A DNA stretch of 64,000 nt. It comes from an uncultured Alphaproteobacteria bacterium. Lineage in GTDB: Bacteria > Pseudomonadota > Alphaproteobacteria > Rhizobiales > Ancalomicrobiaceae. The position numbers and the translations under genes were made by a program. The notes beneath the pieces were generated by a model. The model ran no database searches, had not been told where the DNA came from, and saw only the letters and a program-made list of their open reading frames with translations. This document shows, one piece after another, positions 45,219 through 54,285 of this stretch; the stretch's first letter is position 1; each line of letters begins with the position of its first letter. The DNA lies in assembly GCA_937919435.1 (NCBI GenBank), contig CALFRR010000075.1, positions 1 to 64,000 on the forward strand, read 5' to 3'.

Positions 45219-46146
45219 CGGCGGAGGGCGGCGTCTCGGCCGCAGCGCCCGGTCCGGCCCGGGAGACGAGCGCCCGATACGGTCGATAGGCGGCGTCGCC
45301 GATCCTCAGATAACCGCCCGAGTGGACCGGTTCGATCGCCTCGTAGGCGTCCGGATCGAGATCGGCGAGATCGACGAACAGGTCGCCGAGCGCCCGCTTC
45401 TTCGCCGGGTCGAGCGCGCTGCGCACCACCTGCGGCCCGTGCGGCAGTTCCGGCGACGACCACACCATCCGGAGATCGCTCATCGCGACGGTGCCGGCGG
45501 CGACCGCGTCGTGCAGCGTGCCGCGGCCGTAGCCCTCGGTCGGATCGCCGTCGAGCGTCGACCAGACCATCGCCGCCTCGGCGCGGCCGGCGAGCAGGCT
45601 CTCGAGCGCCGCCTCCGGCCCCGCGACCGTCACCGCGACCGGATCCCGGCCGCCGAGGTCGCGGGCGAGAAGGCCGGCGGCGAGCTGTCTGCCGACGATC
45701 GACCGGGCACCGCCGATCGCCAGCCGTCGGCCCGCCAGATCGGCCGGAGCGCGGATCGGCGATCCCGCCCGGGTCACCACCACCGCATGGAAACGTGCGG
45801 TGCCGTCCGCCGCTCGCGGCACCGCCAGCGGCTCGACGCAGCCGCAGGACGCGACGGCGGTGACATAGGCGCTCGCCGACAGCCGGGCCTGATCGACCCG
45901 CCCCTTGGCCAGCGCCTCGATCAGACGCGGCACGTCCGGCAGCCGTTCGATCCGGGTCTCGACCCCGAGCGTCGCCTCGACCCGTCGCCGGAACGGCTCC
46001 AGCCGGTCGAGGATCGCATCGCCCCGGGTCCGGGTGACGATGCCGATCCGCAACGGCCGTTCACCCGCCGCCCTTGCGTCGTCGGGAGGAGGTACGAAGC
46101 CGGCGAGGAGGGACAGGGCGACAACGGCGAGACGGCGGCGCGGCAT
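45163..46146 (-). CDS. PhnD-like phosphate/phosphonate-type periplasmic binding protein
   Basis: 327 residues. A signal peptide ends near residue 26 (PPPDDARA). The body is a PhnD-type binding fold with RIGIVTRTRGDAILDRLEPFRRRVEATLG at the start and ADLAGRRLAIGGARSIVGRQLAAGLLAR at the hinge. No ABC permease or ATPase genes are adjacent, so it is an orphan receptor that may feed a remote transporter or a sensor. Its ligand is unknown; PhnD-like proteins bind phosphonates, phosphite or other oxyanions. The 3' end overlaps the convergent TadE-like gene by 56 bases. Confidence 0.8.
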   Translation of the reverse strand: MPRRRLAVVALSLLAGFVPPPDDARAAGERPLRIGIVTRTRGDAILDRLEPFRRRVEATLGVETRIERLPDVPRLIEALAKGRVDQARLSASAYVTAVASCGCVEPLAVPRAADGTARFHAVVVTRAGSPIRAPADLAGRRLAIGGARSIVGRQLAAGLLARDLGGRDPVAVTVAGPEAALESLLAGRAEAAMVWSTLDGDPTEGYGRGTLHDAVAAGTVAMSDLRMVWSSPELPHGPQVVRSALDPAKKRALGDLFVDLADLDPDAYEAIEPVHSGGYLRIGDAAYRPYRALVSRAGPGAAAETPPSAVSSGSGRRSSSTPAAADR

Positions 46147-46234
46147 CGATCGGGATCCCGTGCGGCGGGCGGCACCCGCCGATTCGCGTCGAGGATCGGG
46201 CCTCGCCGTCCGCCGCGCAAGCCGGTCGGCGAGG

Positions 46235-46798
46235 TCACTCCTGGAAGGTCAGGCGATTGCCGACCATCTCGACGTTCGACAGCCGGCGGATGAAGCTCAT
46301 GCCGAGCAGATTGGTCGACAGCGACTTCTCCGGCATCACCAGCGCCTCGACCTTCTTCACTCGGACGTCGCCGATCCGGATCTCGTCGAGGACGACGCGG
46401 GCGGCCCGGGCGCTGCCGTTGGCGGTGGAGATCGGCACCGTGTAGGCCGACGGCGGCACCGGCCGCAGCCCGAGACGGCCGATGTCCTCCTGGCGCAGGG
46501 CGACCGAGGTGGCACCGGTGTCGACCATCACCTCGCCCGTCCGGCCGTTGATCTGGGCGTCGGTCTGGAAATGGCCGCGCGGGTCGGCGGTCAGCGTCAC
46601 CCGCCGGCCGCGGGCCTCGAGCCGTCCGGAGGCGGTGCGTTCGCCCTCCTCGACCCGGTAGCCGACCGCCCGGCTGTCCACCGTCACCGGCCGCTCGGTG
46701 ACGAAGGCGACGACGTGGAGCAGCGCCGGCATGTAGGCCGGCGACATCAGAACGACGAGACAGACGAGCAGCGCCAGCCGCAGGGTGTTCCTGAACAT
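46235..46798 (-). CDS. Membrane-anchored retropepsin-like aspartic protease (TIGR02281 type)
   Basis: 187 residues. An N-terminal membrane segment (5-32) is followed by a single aspartic-protease domain with catalytic Asp93 in VMVDTGATSVAL, a hydrophobic flap region, and LLGMSFIRRLSNVEMVGNRL near the end. It should be periplasmic and act as a dimer like retroviral proteases. The ATG at 46798 places the membrane segment at the N-terminus. Another ATG near 46921 would add 41 basic residues and overlap the ribokinase gene. The substrate is unknown. Confidence 0.85.
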   Translation of the reverse strand: MFRNTLRLALLVCLVVLMSPAYMPALLHVVAFVTERPVTVDSRAVGYRVEEGERTASGRLEARGRRVTLTADPRGHFQTDAQINGRTGEVMVDTGATSVALRQEDIGRLGLRPVPPSAYTVPISTANGSARAARVVLDEIRIGDVRVKKVEALVMPEKSLSTNLLGMSFIRRLSNVEMVGNRLTFQE

Positions 46799-46916
46799 CC
46801 GCCCGGACCCCACCAAACGGCGGGATCCTACGGCCTTCGCCCTAACGATCCTTGAAGCGGGTTTCGCCGGCCCGCCGTCGGCCGCGCTCTTGCGGCGGCG
46901 GGTCGGGCGGCGCGGC

Positions 46917-47837
46917 TCAGCCATCGTCGGTGACGACCGCTTGGCGTGCCGCGGCACGGATCTCGTCGAGATCGCGCGCCCCGCCCTGGGCGCCGACCGT
47001 CCGGCAGGCGAGGGCTCCTGCGGCCAGGCCTTCGGCGAGCGCCGTCTCGAAGGTCTCGCCGCGGTCGAGGGCGGCGGCGAGCGTCCCGCAGAAGGCGTCG
47101 CCGGCACCGGTGGTGTCGAGTGCCGCGATCCGCGGCGGCCGGCCGATCAGCCTTCGCCCCGCACGGGTCGCCGCCCGGAGGCCGGCCGAACCCAGAGTGA
47201 CGACGACGTCGGCGTCGAACCGGCCGGAGAGGCCGGCGGCGATCTCGCCCGGTTCCTCCGACAGGCCGAAGCGGCGGGCGAGCGCCAGCCCCTCGTGTTC
47301 GTTGACCACGATCACTTCGGCGGCGGCGAAACTCGCCTCGACCGTCCCCTCGGTCGGTGCCGCGTTGAAGACGATCCGCGCTCCGGCCGCGGCCGCCGCG
47401 GCGATCGCCCGGGCGACTTCCGAAGGCGTGAGCGAATTCTGGGTGAGGAAGACCACGTCGGGGCCGAAGGCACCGTCGAGCAGATCGGCGGTCGCATCGA
47501 GATTGGCGCCGTCGGCACCGATCATCAGATTCTCGCCGGATCCGTCGATCGCCACCATGTGCGATCCGGTCCCAGAGGTCCGGCTGACCGCGACCCGCGC
47601 GAGGTCGACCCCGGCGGCCCGGATCCCGGCGAGGGCGATCTCGGCGAGCGGATCGGCGCCGACCGCGCCGCCGAGCGCCACCTTTCCGCCGGCCCGCAGG
47701 GCGGCGAGCGCCTGATTGGCCCCCTTGCCGCCCGGCATCACCTCGAGCGCGCGGCCCTTGACCTCCTGCCCGGGCGACGGCAGCCGCGGTACCCGGGTGA
47801 TCATGTCGACGTTGACGGTGCCGAAGACGACGATCAC
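46917..47837 (-). CDS. rbsK: Ribokinase, PfkB family
   Basis: 306 residues. The N-terminal substrate motif is MPGGKGANQALAAL, and the C-terminal catalytic signature is ALDTTGAGDAFCGTLAAAL, with the general-base aspartate in GAGD. It phosphorylates ribose or deoxyribose at C5. Its nearest neighbour is upp and a nucleoside-salvage operon is 4 kb away, so handling pentose freed from nucleosides is likely. No ribose transporter is nearby. The start is GTG at 47837, which gives the usual IVVFGTVNVD strand. Confidence 0.92.
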   Translation of the reverse strand: MIVVFGTVNVDMITRVPRLPSPGQEVKGRALEVMPGGKGANQALAALRAGGKVALGGAVGADPLAEIALAGIRAAGVDLARVAVSRTSGTGSHMVAIDGSGENLMIGADGANLDATADLLDGAFGPDVVFLTQNSLTPSEVARAIAAAAAAGARIVFNAAPTEGTVEASFAAAEVIVVNEHEGLALARRFGLSEEPGEIAAGLSGRFDADVVVTLGSAGLRAATRAGRRLIGRPPRIAALDTTGAGDAFCGTLAAALDRGETFETALAEGLAAGALACRTVGAQGGARDLDEIRAAARQAVVTDDG

Positions 47838-47883
47838 GCCGTGTGCTCCCTCGCCCGCTCCGTCGCCGTCCGGCCGGTCCGGC

Positions 47884-48519
47884 TCACTTGGTGCCGTAGA
47901 TCCGGTCGCCGGCGTCGCCGAGCCCCGGCACGATGTAGCCGTGGTCGTTGAGATGGGAATCGATCGCCGCGGTGATCACCGGCACGTCGGGATGCTCCGA
48001 CCGGAGCTTGGCGACGCCTTCCGGCGCGGCCAGCAGGCAGACGAAGCGAATGTCGCGGGCTCCCGCCGACTTCAGCTTCTCGATCGCCGCGGTCGCCGAG
48101 TTGGCGGTGGCCAGCATCGGATCGAGGATGATCACCGTACGGTCGCCGATCTCGTCGGGCGCCTTGAAATAGTATTCGACCGCTTCCAGCGTCTTCGGGT
48201 CGCGGTAGAGGCCGACGTGGGCGACGCGGGCCGACGGCACGAGGTCGAGCATGCCCTCGAGCAGGCCCATGCCGGCCCTGAGGATCGGCGCGAACACCAG
48301 CTTCTTGCCGGCCAGCTTCGGCGCCTGCATCGTAGTCAGCGGCGTCTCGATCTCGACCATGGTCAGTTCGAGGTCGCGGGTCGCCTCGTAGGCGAGGAGC
48401 AGGGCGATCTCGCGCAGGAGCTGACGGAAGCTCTTGGTCGAGGTGTCCTTGCGGCGCATCAGCGTCAGCTTGTGGGCGACGAGCGGGTGGCCGATCACGG
48501 TGACGCCGTCCGATGACAT
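47884..48519 (-). CDS. upp: Uracil phosphoribosyltransferase
   Basis: 211 residues, standard length. The PRPP-binding loop is [18 protein letters not shown]. The uracil-binding tail [19 protein letters not shown] is complete. It makes UMP from uracil and PRPP. It is divergent from the TPP riboswitch-thiM unit and is followed after 46 bases by rbsK on the same strand. The ATG at 48519 has GGAG about nine bases upstream. Confidence 0.96.
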   Translation of the reverse strand: MSSDGVTVIGHPLVAHKLTLMRRKDTSTKSFRQLLREIALLLAYEATRDLELTMVEIETPLTTMQAPKLAGKKLVFAPILRAGMGLLEGMLDLVPSARVAHVGLYRDPKTLEAVEYYFKAPDEIGDRTVIILDPMLATANSATAAIEKLKSAGARDIRFVCLLAAPEGVAKLRSEHPDVPVITAAIDSHLNDHGYIVPGLGDAGDRIYGTK

Positions 48520-48648
48520 GGCGGTACTCCGGTACGAGAAAAGGGACGGACTCGGGGTTCGCGGGGAACCGAAGTCGATCCGAGACCTTAGACGACGACG
48601 CCGTCATCGCAAGTCTCGGACTGTCCCCGACGCCTCCCGAACGGTCGG

Positions 48649-48677
48649 TTGCCCCCCATCGTCCACCGTTCTATGGT
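48649..48677 (+). promoter_or_regulatory. Candidate promoter of the thiM-thiE transcript
   Basis: TTGCCC (48649-48654) and TATGGT (48672-48677) are spaced by 17 bases. The predicted start near 48684 coincides with the first bases of the TPP aptamer, which makes the assignment coherent. Confidence 0.5.
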
Positions 48678-48683
48678 CTCGCG

Positions 48684-48757
48684 CGCTCCTGGGGTGCCCG
48701 CCGTCGCGGGCTGAGATGAGACCCATGGAACCTGGCCGGGCCGTCCGGCGAAGGGAG
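48684..48757 (+). ncRNA. TPP riboswitch (THI element)
   Basis: The conserved thiamine-pyrophosphate aptamer blocks are present in order: GGGGTGCCC (48691-48699), GGGCTGAGA (48708-48716), GACCC (48720-48724), GGAACCTGG (48727-48735), then CCGGCGAAGGGAG (48745-48757). CTCC (48686-48689) can close P1 with GGAG at the 3' end. The P4/P5 arm is compact. The purine run AAGGGAG at the 3' edge is also the best ribosome site for thiM, ten bases before its ATG, so ligand binding probably hides it and blocks translation. Confidence 0.9.
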
Positions 48758-48767
48758 AAGAGCACCC

Positions 48768-49607
48768 ATGACCGATCGTTCGACCGCCGTCGTCCCCGCC
48801 GACTTCGTGCCCGGGGTGGAGGCCGCCCGTCTCCTCGCCCGGCTGCGCGAGGTCCGGCCGCTGGTCCACAACATCACCAACTACGTCGCCATGGATCTCT
48901 CCGCCAACGTCCTGTTGGCGATCGGAGCCTCGCCGGCGATGGTCCATGCGATCGAGGAGGTCGAGGAGTTCGTCGCCTTCTCCTCGGCGCTGGTGGTCAA
49001 CATCGGGACCCTCTCGGAGCCCTGGATCGCCGCGATGGTCGCCGCCGCGAAGGCCGCCAGGCGCCGCGGCATCCCGTGGGTGCTCGATCCCGTCGGCGCC
49101 GGCGCGACGAGCCTGCGCGACCGGGCGGTCGCCGAACTGATGGCGGTCGGACCGACCATCGTCCGCGGCAACGCCTCCGAAATCCTGGTGGTCGCGGGCG
49201 CCGCCGGCGCCGCCGGCAAGGGCGTCGACAGCGGCAACTCCTCGGACGAGGCGCGCGACGCGGCGATGGCGCTCGCCCGGAGCTCGGGTGCGGTGGTGGT
49301 GGCGACCGGTGCGGTCGACCTCCTGACCGACGGGCACCGCCTCGTCCGCCTCGTCGACGGCGATCCGCTGATGTGCCGGGTCACCGCCACCGGCTGTGCG
49401 CTCTCCGCGGTGGTCGCCGGCTTCGCCGCGCTCGATCCCGATCCGCTCGCCGCGGCGACCGCCGCCCTCGCCGTCTACGGCGTCGCCGGGCGCCAGGCCG
49501 CGGCGGTCTCCGCCGATGGCCCCGCCACCTTCCGCTCGCTGTTCCTCGACCGGCTCGCCCGGATCACTCCGGAGGAGGTCGCGGCCGCCGTGACCGTCGC
49601 CGCATGA
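48768..49607 (+). CDS. thiM: Hydroxyethylthiazole kinase
   Basis: 279 residues of the ribokinase-like ThiM family. It begins with PLVHNITNYVAMDLSANVLLAIGASPAM, the most conserved block, then PWVLDPVGAGAT, IVRGNASEI and the active-site TATGCALSAVVAGF. It phosphorylates the thiazole alcohol for thiamine salvage. The ATG follows the TPP riboswitch directly. Its stop overlaps the thiE start as ATGA. Confidence 0.97.
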   Translation: MTDRSTAVVPADFVPGVEAARLLARLREVRPLVHNITNYVAMDLSANVLLAIGASPAMVHAIEEVEEFVAFSSALVVNIGTLSEPWIAAMVAAAKAARRRGIPWVLDPVGAGATSLRDRAVAELMAVGPTIVRGNASEILVVAGAAGAAGKGVDSGNSSDEARDAAMALARSSGAVVVATGAVDLLTDGHRLVRLVDGDPLMCRVTATGCALSAVVAGFAALDPDPLAAATAALAVYGVAGRQAAAVSADGPATFRSLFLDRLARITPEEVAAAVTVAA

Positions 49608-50245
49608 GCGCCCCCCGGCTCGCCCTCGCCGCCTACCGCCTGATGCTGGTCACCGACCGCGGCATGATCGGAGGCCGCGACCTCGACGACGTCGTCGCCG
49701 CGGCGGTCGCCGGCGGCGTGACCTCGGTGCAGCTGCGCGAGAAGGACACCCCGACCCGCGCCTTCGTCGATCTCGCCCGCGCCCTCGACCGGCGGCTCGC
49801 CCCGCTCGGCGTACCGCTGTTCGTCAACGATCGGGTCGACGTGGCGCTGGCCGCCGGAATCCGCAACGTCCACGTCGGTCAGTCCGACATGCACCCGGAC
49901 GACGTCCGGACCCTCCTCGGTCCGGACGGGGTGATCGGCCTGTCGATCACCGCCCTCGACGAGATGCGGGCCGCCGATCTCGCCGCCGTCGACTACGTCG
50001 GCGTCGGGCCGATCCATCCGACCGGATCGAAGGCCGACGCCTCGCCGTCGATCGGGCTCGCCGGCCTCGCCGCGATCCGTGCGGTGACCGATCTGCCGAT
50101 CGTCGCGATCGGTGGCATCGGGGTCGGCGAAGCGGCCGCGGTCGTCGCCGCGGGAGCCGACGGCATCGCGGTGGTCTCGGCGATCATGGCGGCGCCGGAC
50201 CCGCGGGCCGCGGCCTCGGCACTGCGCGTCGCCCTCGCCCGCTGA
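49604..50245 (+). CDS. thiE: Thiamine-phosphate synthase
   Basis: 213 residues of a TIM-barrel enzyme that joins thiazole phosphate and HMP pyrophosphate. Visible motifs are VQLREKDTPTRAF, LFVNDRVDVALAAG, VGVGPIHPTGSKADAS (phosphate and substrate loops) and VAIGGIG. The start overlaps the thiM stop and GGAGGAGG lies upstream inside thiM, so the two genes form one riboswitch-controlled unit for thiazole salvage. thiD is not in the window. Confidence 0.96.
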   Translation: MSAPRLALAAYRLMLVTDRGMIGGRDLDDVVAAAVAGGVTSVQLREKDTPTRAFVDLARALDRRLAPLGVPLFVNDRVDVALAAGIRNVHVGQSDMHPDDVRTLLGPDGVIGLSITALDEMRAADLAAVDYVGVGPIHPTGSKADASPSIGLAGLAAIRAVTDLPIVAIGGIGVGEAAAVVAAGADGIAVVSAIMAAPDPRAAASALRVALAR

Positions 50246-50363
50246 GGCGATCCGACGCGGGACACCTCGACCTCTCCGCGTTTCGGCGTCAGACTCGATC
50301 CGAAGTCGTGGCGGCCGGTGATTCGTGCGTGCGTCGCCGGCCCGCCGCCAGGAACCCGCCCGA

Positions 50364-51623
50364 ATGCCCGATACCCCCGTCGAAATCAGCGAATCCGACC
50401 GCGCCGCCGTGCGTCGGCTGCTCGGCCCCGGTGAAGTGCGCGCCCGCGCCAACCGGCTGTTCGACCTCGCGCTGATGGATCGGCTCGGCCACTTCACCGT
50501 CGATCTCGGTCGGCTCGACGCGGTCGCCGGGCTGGTCGCCCGTCAGATCCGAGCCGAGCACCCCGACTTCGACGTGCCGCCGCATTCGCGTTGGCGCGCC
50601 TTCGAAGCCGGAGCCTGCGACCGCTGGGGCATGCTGGTCGGCTCGCGCGACTGGGAGGGCGATCTCGATCTCGGCCGCGCCGGTGTCGATCTGGCGACCG
50701 TCGGCGTGCTGCTCGACGTCGCCGCCGGCCCGCGCTGGTCCTATGCCGAAGCCGCCACCGGCGAGAGCTGGAGCCGCTCCGACGGGGTGGCGGTCGCCAC
50801 CTTCGTGATGTTCGCCAGCGGCGTCTTCTCCGGCGAGCCCTTCGATCCGCTGCGGGTCGATGCGCGTTCGCTCGCCGGCCTGACCGCCGAGGAACTCGCC
50901 GACGGCTTCCAGCTCGCCGCCTCCAACCCGCTGCCGGCGGTCGAGGCGCGGCTCTCGCTGCTCAACCGGCTCGGCCAGCAGATCGCCCACCGGGCCGACG
51001 TCTTCGGCACCGACGACGGCGCCCGCCCCGGCGGTCTCGTCGACCATCTCCGGCGCCGTTTCCCCGACGGACGGGTGGCGATGCCGGTGGTCGCCGAGAT
51101 CCTGATCGACGCGCTCGGACCGATCTGGTCGGGCAGTTGGGAGCTCGCCGGCCGGCCGCTCGGCGACACCTGGGTGCATCGCGGTCTGGTCTGCGAGGAC
51201 GTCACCTCGGGTCTGATGCCGTTCCACCGGCCCGCCCAGTGGCTCGCCCAGTCGCTGATCGAACCGCTGGTCTGGGCCGGTTTCGAGATCGTCGATCTCG
51301 ACGGGCTGACCGGCCTTCCCGACCGGTTGGCCGGCGGGTTGTTCGTCGACGGCGGTGTGCTCAGGCCGCGCGATCCCTCGGCGCTGGTCGCCGTTCACGG
51401 GATCGAAGACGAACTGGTGGTCGAATGGCGGGCGCTGACCATCGCACTGCTCGATCGGCTGGCCGGCATCGTCCGCCAGGAACTCGGCCGTAACGCCTTG
51501 AACTTCCCGCTGACCTGCGTCGTCGAAGGCGGCGTGCGTCCCGCCGCCCGGGCACTCGCCCGCGAGCGGCGTCCCGACGGCACCGCCGCCATTCCCGTCG
51601 AGGGCGATCCCTTCGCCTTCTGA
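50364..51623 (+). CDS. DUF1688 (Urc4-type) protein
   Basis: 419 residues of the DUF1688 family, whose yeast members Urc4/Urg3 are needed for the URC pathway of uracil catabolism. Conserved-looking blocks are RANRLFDLALMDRLGHFTVDL, SRWRAFEAG and LLDRLAGIVRQELG. No catalytic motif is known to me. The neighbourhood is rich in pyrimidine genes (upp, deoA, cdd), which agrees with a role in uracil or uridine use. The ATG at 50364 follows AGGAACC; an upstream in-frame start adds only basic residues. A strong hairpin follows the stop. Confidence 0.82.
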   Translation: MPDTPVEISESDRAAVRRLLGPGEVRARANRLFDLALMDRLGHFTVDLGRLDAVAGLVARQIRAEHPDFDVPPHSRWRAFEAGACDRWGMLVGSRDWEGDLDLGRAGVDLATVGVLLDVAAGPRWSYAEAATGESWSRSDGVAVATFVMFASGVFSGEPFDPLRVDARSLAGLTAEELADGFQLAASNPLPAVEARLSLLNRLGQQIAHRADVFGTDDGARPGGLVDHLRRRFPDGRVAMPVVAEILIDALGPIWSGSWELAGRPLGDTWVHRGLVCEDVTSGLMPFHRPAQWLAQSLIEPLVWAGFEIVDLDGLTGLPDRLAGGLFVDGGVLRPRDPSALVAVHGIEDELVVEWRALTIALLDRLAGIVRQELGRNALNFPLTCVVEGGVRPAARALARERRPDGTAAIPVEGDPFAF

Positions 51624-51629
51624 CCCCTT

Positions 51630-51656
51630 CGGAAGGCGAGGTCTTCTCGCCTTCCG
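51630..51656. terminator. Bidirectional hairpin between DUF1688 and deoB
   Basis: CGGAAGGCGAG (51630-51640) pairs perfectly with CTCGCCTTCCG (51646-51656) around loop GTCTT, six bases after one stop codon and six before the other on the opposite strand. It probably ends both convergent transcripts. Confidence 0.65.
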
Positions 51657-51662
51657 GTTCGC

Positions 51663-52877
51663 TCAGAACATCGCCCTGCCGTGCCGCCCGGGCGCGAGAC
51701 CGAGCCGAGCGGCGAGCGTTTCGCCGACGTCGGAGAAGCCGCGTCCGCCGAGCGGACCGGCCGGCACGTCGGGGCCGAGCGCCAGGATCGGCACGTGCTC
51801 GCGGGTGTGGTCGGTGCCCCGCCAGGTCGGATCGCAGCCGTGATCGGCGGTGAGCACGGCGAGGTCGCCGGGCCGCAGCCGCGCCTCGATCTCCGGCAGG
51901 CCGCGATCGAACGCCTCGAGCGCCGCGGCATAGCCGGCGACGTCGCGGCGGTGGCCGTACTCCATGTCGAAGTCGACGTAGTTGGCGACGATCAGGGCGC
52001 CGTCCGGCGCCTCGTCGAGCGCGGCGAGGGTGGCGGCGTGGACATTGGCGTTGCCCGACGCCCTGACCTTCCGGGTGACGCCGCAGCCGGCGAAGATGTC
52101 GGAGACCTTGCCGATCGCGATCACCTCGCGCCCTACCGCCTTCGCCCGGTCGAGCAGGGTCGGCTCCGGCGGCGGCACCGCGTAGTCGTGGCGGTTGCCG
52201 GTCCGCTTGAAGTCGGCCGCCGAGGTGCCGACGAAGGGGCGGGCGATCACCCGGCCGACGCCGAGCGGATCGACCAGCCGGCGGGCGATCTCGCACAGCC
52301 GGTAGAGCCGCTCGAGCCCGAACGCCTCCTCGTGGGCGGCGATCTGCACGACGCTGTCGGCCGAGGTGTAGAAGATCGGCTTGCCGGTCCGCACATGCTC
52401 CTCGCCGAGCCGGGCGATGATCTCGGTGCCCGAGGCCGGCTCGTCGCCGAGGATGCCGGGCAGGCCCGCCTCGTCGATCAGAGCGGCGATCAGGTCCGGC
52501 GGAAAGCACGGCCGGGTCTGCGGGAAATAGTGCCAGTCGAAAGTGACCGGTACGCCGGCCAGTTCCCAGTGGCCGGACGGCGTGTCCTTGCCGCGCGAGG
52601 TCTCGATGCCGTGGCCGTGGGCGCCGGTGATCGCCGCGGGTTCGCCGATCGGCGAGACGCCGCCGGTCGCCGCCGCCCAGGCGGCACCGAGGCCGGCCCG
52701 GGCGAGGTTCGGCAGCTTCAGCGGACCGTCGCGCAGGCCGTCGCGGTTCCCCTGCCCGGCGGCGCAGGCGGCGGCGATGTGGCCGAAGGTGTCGGCACCG
52801 GCGTCGCCGAAGCGATCCGCGTCGGCACTCGCACCGATGCCGAAGGAATCGAGAACGATCAGAACTGCACGGGCCAT
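51663..52877 (-). CDS. deoB: Phosphopentomutase
   Basis: 404 residues of the alkaline-phosphatase-like metal-dependent mutase that interconverts (deoxy)ribose 1- and 5-phosphate. Metal-binding blocks are [16 protein letters not shown] at the N-terminus, then [22 protein letters not shown] near 330. [13 protein letters not shown] is also typical. It is the last gene of the nucleoside-salvage operon, ten bases after deoA, feeding pentose phosphates into central metabolism. Confidence 0.97.
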   Translation of the reverse strand: MARAVLIVLDSFGIGASADADRFGDAGADTFGHIAAACAAGQGNRDGLRDGPLKLPNLARAGLGAAWAAATGGVSPIGEPAAITGAHGHGIETSRGKDTPSGHWELAGVPVTFDWHYFPQTRPCFPPDLIAALIDEAGLPGILGDEPASGTEIIARLGEEHVRTGKPIFYTSADSVVQIAAHEEAFGLERLYRLCEIARRLVDPLGVGRVIARPFVGTSAADFKRTGNRHDYAVPPPEPTLLDRAKAVGREVIAIGKVSDIFAGCGVTRKVRASGNANVHAATLAALDEAPDGALIVANYVDFDMEYGHRRDVAGYAAALEAFDRGLPEIEARLRPGDLAVLTADHGCDPTWRGTDHTREHVPILALGPDVPAGPLGGRGFSDVGETLAARLGLAPGRHGRAMF

Positions 52878-52887
52878 CGGACTTCCT

Positions 52888-54204
52888 TCACGAGACTGCG
52901 GGGATGCGGGCGGCGATCGGCGCGACCGGGGCCGGCGCGGTCGCGCCGATCTCGTGGGCGGCGATCAGCCGGGCCGCGGCACGATCCGCGGCGGCTTCGT
53001 CGGCGGCATGGACCCGGCCGAGCGGCCGTCCCGGGCCGACCGCGGTACCGAGCGAGACCAGATCGGAGAAGCCGACCGACGGATCGATCCGGTCGCCGGT
53101 CGCCACCCGGCCGCCGCCGAGTTCGACCACCGCGACGCCGATCGCCCGTGCGTCGATCCGGGTGACGAAGCCGGCGGTCGGCGCGACGACGTCGCGCACC
53201 ACGGGGGCGGGAGCGAGATGCGCCCACGGCCGTTCGACGAGGTCGGCCGGGCCGCCGAGCGCGGCGATCATCCGGCCGAAGGTCTCCGCCGCGCGGCCGT
53301 CGTCGAGGCTCGCGACCAGCCGCGCCCGCGCTTCGTCGAGGCTTCCGGCGAGACCGCCGACCATCAGCATCTCGGCGGCGAGTTCGACGGTGATCGTCTC
53401 GACCTTCGGATCGCGCCGCCGGCGGGCCAGCAGATCGACCGAATGGGCGACCTCGAGGGCATTGCCGGCGAAGGGGGCCAGCGGTTCGTTCATGTCGGTG
53501 ACCAGGGCGCGCGACGGCAGGCCTGCGCCGATCGCCACGCCGGTCAGGCTCTCGGCCAGCGCGATCGCGTCGGGCAGCGCGCTCATGAAGGCGCCCGAGC
53601 CCCATTTGACGTCGAGCACCAGCCCGTCGAGCCCGGCGGCGAGCTTCTTCGACAGGATCGAGGCGGTGATCAGATCGAGGCTCTCGACCGTGCCTGTGAC
53701 GTCGCGGATCGCGTAGAAGCGCTTGTCGGCCGGGGCGAGGTCGGCGGTCTGGCCGATGATCGCGCAGCCGACCTCCCGCACCACCTTCGCGAAGCGGGCG
53801 TTGTCCGGCTGGGTGGTGTAGCCCGGCACCGAATCGAGCTTGTCGAGGGTGCCGCCGGTGTGGCCGAGCCCACGGCCCGAGATCATCGGCACGTAGCCGC
53901 CGCAGGCGGCGACCATCGGCGCCAGGATCAGCGAGACGTCGTCGCCGATGCCGCCGGTCGAATGCTTGTCGAGCGCCGGCCCCGGCAGATCCCATTTCAG
54001 CACCGTGCCGGAATCGCGCATCGCCAGAGTCAGCGCCACCCGCTCGTCGAGGGCGAGGCCGCGGAAGAACACCGCCATGGCGAAGGCGGCGATCTGACCC
54101 TCGCCGACCGACCCGTCGGTCAGTCCGGCGACGAGGCCGGCGATCTCTTCCCGGGCGAGGCGGCCGCCGTCGCGTTTCCGGCGGATCAGTTCCTGGGGCA
54201 GCAT
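52888..54204 (-). CDS. deoA: Thymidine phosphorylase
   Basis: 438 residues. The phosphate and nucleoside site is [13 protein letters not shown] (79-91), with [20 protein letters not shown] further on. Lengths match the bacterial enzyme. It cleaves thymidine, deoxyuridine and perhaps uridine to base plus (deoxy)ribose 1-phosphate, the substrate of the next gene, deoB. It lies 81 bases after punA on the same strand. Confidence 0.97.
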   Translation of the reverse strand: MLPQELIRRKRDGGRLAREEIAGLVAGLTDGSVGEGQIAAFAMAVFFRGLALDERVALTLAMRDSGTVLKWDLPGPALDKHSTGGIGDDVSLILAPMVAACGGYVPMISGRGLGHTGGTLDKLDSVPGYTTQPDNARFAKVVREVGCAIIGQTADLAPADKRFYAIRDVTGTVESLDLITASILSKKLAAGLDGLVLDVKWGSGAFMSALPDAIALAESLTGVAIGAGLPSRALVTDMNEPLAPFAGNALEVAHSVDLLARRRRDPKVETITVELAAEMLMVGGLAGSLDEARARLVASLDDGRAAETFGRMIAALGGPADLVERPWAHLAPAPVVRDVVAPTAGFVTRIDARAIGVAVVELGGGRVATGDRIDPSVGFSDLVSLGTAVGPGRPLGRVHAADEAAADRAAARLIAAHEIGATAPAPVAPIAARIPAVS

Positions 54205-54285
54205 GGGTCTTCTCCGGGGCGCGGCGCCGGTTCTCGGTGAGATGGGGCGCGGCGGGCTGAAATCGAGGGGCGGGCGAGCGTCCGC

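Noticed and set aside
48588..49337. Minus-strand open frame opposite the TPP riboswitch and thiM
   Set aside because: It runs antisense to conserved aptamer and ThiM sequence and has no protein family features.
53100..53716. Plus-strand frames opposite deoA
   Set aside because: They are alanine/arginine/serine-rich shadow frames without start signals; DeoA on the minus strand has its full set of motifs.
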